NCBI RefSeq assembly: GCF_014200045.1
Contig: NZ_JACHOV010000003.1
Span: forward strand, 302,567-366,566
Length of the DNA: 64,000 bases
Origin: Rhizorhapis suberifaciens
Lineage (GTDB): Bacteria; Pseudomonadota; Alphaproteobacteria; Sphingomonadales; Sphingomonadaceae
Direction of reading: 5' to 3'
Part shown: piece by piece, positions 63,107 to 64,000 of the stretch
Position numbering within the stretch: the first letter of the stretch is position 1
Layout of the letters: the number at the start of each line of letters is the position of its first letter
Position numbers and translations under genes: made by a program
The notes under the pieces: generated by a model
Database searches by the model: none
The model's input: only the letters and a program-made list of their open reading frames with translations
Told to the model about the DNA's origin: nothing

Positions 63107-64000
63107 TTAATAGCTTTTCGGCAAATCGAGCACTTTTTCGGCGATGAAGCTCATGATGAGCTGTTCGGTAATCGGCGCGATGCGGGTGATCGCGGCTTCC
63201 CGGTACAGCCGTTCGACATGATATTCCTTCGCATAGCCAAAACCGCCATGCGTGGCCACGGCCTGCCAGCAGGCATCGTGACCGGCGCGGCCGCCCAGAA
63301 ATTTTGCGCTATTCGCCTCCGCCCCGCACGGGCGCCCGCTATCGTAGAGTTCGGCGGCGCGCATCGCCATCTGCCACGCGCTTTCGAGGTACATCCAGCG
63401 TTCCGCAAGCGGGTGCTGTATGCCCTGGTTCTGGCCGATGGGGCGATCGAACACCACGCGTTCGCGCGCATATTTTGCCGCGCGGCGCAGTGCATCCCGG
63501 CCCAGACCAATGGACTCCGCCCCAATCAGTATCCGTTCAGGATTGAGGCTGTGGAGAAGGTAGGAAAAGCCCTTGCCTTCCTCGCCGATCCGGTCCTCTT
63601 CGGGGATGAACAGGCCGTCAATGAAGATCGCGTTGGAATCCACCGCCTTGCGCCCCATCTTCGGAATCTTGTGAACATCGATCTTGGCGCGGTCCAGGTC
63701 GGTATAGAAGATCGACATTCCGTCGGTCGGCCGCGCGCAGTCCTCATAGCGGGTGGTGCGCGCCAAAAGCAGGATCTTGCTTGCGACCTGCGCGGTGGAC
63801 GTCCAGACTTTCTGCCCGTTGACGACATAGCCGCCAGGAACCTTTTCCGCGAAGGTCTTGATGCGGGTGGTATTCAGGCCTGCGTCGGGTTCGGTGACGC
63901 CGAACGCGACCTGATCCTCGCCGGAAATCAACCGGGGCACCCAGCGTGCTTTCTGCTCGTCCGTGCCTTTCACGACGATCGGGTGAGGGCCAAACAGGTT
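63107..64000 (-). CDS. Acyl-CoA dehydrogenase, 5' end outside the window
   Basis: About 298 codons are visible, open to the window edge. F-G-V-T-E-P-D-A-G-L-N-T-T is the first FAD signature, Y-V-V-N-G-Q-K-V-W-T-S the next, and R-A-G-H-D-A-C-W-Q-A-V-A-T-H-G-G-F-G-Y-A-K-E-Y the C-terminal one. The enzyme oxidises an acyl-CoA thioester. The neighbouring glutathione transferase could be a catabolic companion. The start and total length cannot be seen. Confidence 0.92.
   Translation of the reverse strand, partial: NLFGPHPIVVKGTDEQKARWVPRLISGEDQVAFGVTEPDAGLNTTRIKTFAEKVPGGYVVNGQKVWTSTAQVASKILLLARTTRYEDCARPTDGMSIFYTDLDRAKIDVHKIPKMGRKAVDSNAIFIDGLFIPEEDRIGEEGKGFSYLLHSLNPERILIGAESIGLGRDALRRAAKYARERVVFDRPIGQNQGIQHPLAERWMYLESAWQMAMRAAELYDSGRPCGAEANSAKFLGGRAGHDACWQAVATHGGFGYAKEYHVERLYREAAITRIAPITEQLIMSFIAEKVLDLPKSY

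Overview
The window is a GC-rich alphaproteobacterial chromosome segment, most likely from a member of the Sphingomonadaceae (Sphingobium, Sphingomonas or Novosphingobium type). The basis is the mix of two large TonB-dependent receptors, a spinster-like MFS carrier, a carotenoid phytoene desaturase, GapR (DUF2312), DUF2093 and DUF1244 proteins, and a yebC-ruvCAB-ybgC-tolQRAB-pal block. Genus is inferred, not shown.

Left part (1-9 kb), accessory and eroding: a minus-strand TonB receptor operon with two secreted beta-propeller lactonase-like proteins and the remnant of a third; a ~290-bp element with 59-bp inverted ends; a trace of an IS5-type transposase; an MFS carrier; two oxidoreductase genes that have both lost their 5' halves; and a free-standing receiver-domain protein. 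At 9.1-12.2 kb lie leuC, a 35-codon membrane ORF, and leuD (all start/stop-overlapped), then msrA and a small lipoprotein.

At 12.2-16.9 kb is a scarred hot spot: an Xre/RES toxin-antitoxin pair, tRNA-Val(TAC), ~900 bp without genes, a HigB/HigA-like pair with a near-leaderless promoter, a phage portal fragment, a TetR-regulator tail, and an unusual MarR-like regulator. From 17 to 33.5 kb the content is mostly housekeeping: a small zinc ribbon, a glycine-zipper protein, a DUF418 membrane protein, aconitase, ParDE, argG, pmbA and a CysQ-like phosphatase, crtI, an acyltransferase, a helix-hairpin-helix protein, purD, xseA and DUF2093. purD and xseA are divergent and their start codons overlap.

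At 33.5-39 kb, after 730 bp of gene-free lower-GC DNA, comes a second TonB receptor followed by a sulfotransferase-like protein and a tail-to-tail 2OG-Fe(II) oxygenase. Then follow clpB, divergent from an M16 peptidase with a palindrome between them, and several small genes. From 46.7 to 54.3 kb the minus strand carries the tol-pal envelope operon and ruvCAB/yebC, then gapR and a DUF1244 gene; pyk, ppc and xthA follow. The right end (60.3-64 kb) is accessory again: gene-poor DNA with an orphan terminator, a single-domain globin, a 17-G homopolymer, a glutathione S-transferase behind a palindromic operator, and an acyl-CoA dehydrogenase cut by the window edge.

No CRISPR array, rRNA, replication origin or intact insertion sequence is visible. 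The less usual signals are the ORF embedded in leuCD, the overlapping purD/xseA starts, the receptor/sulfotransferase/oxygenase cluster, the short inverted-repeat element, and the pseudo-receiver/MarR regulator.
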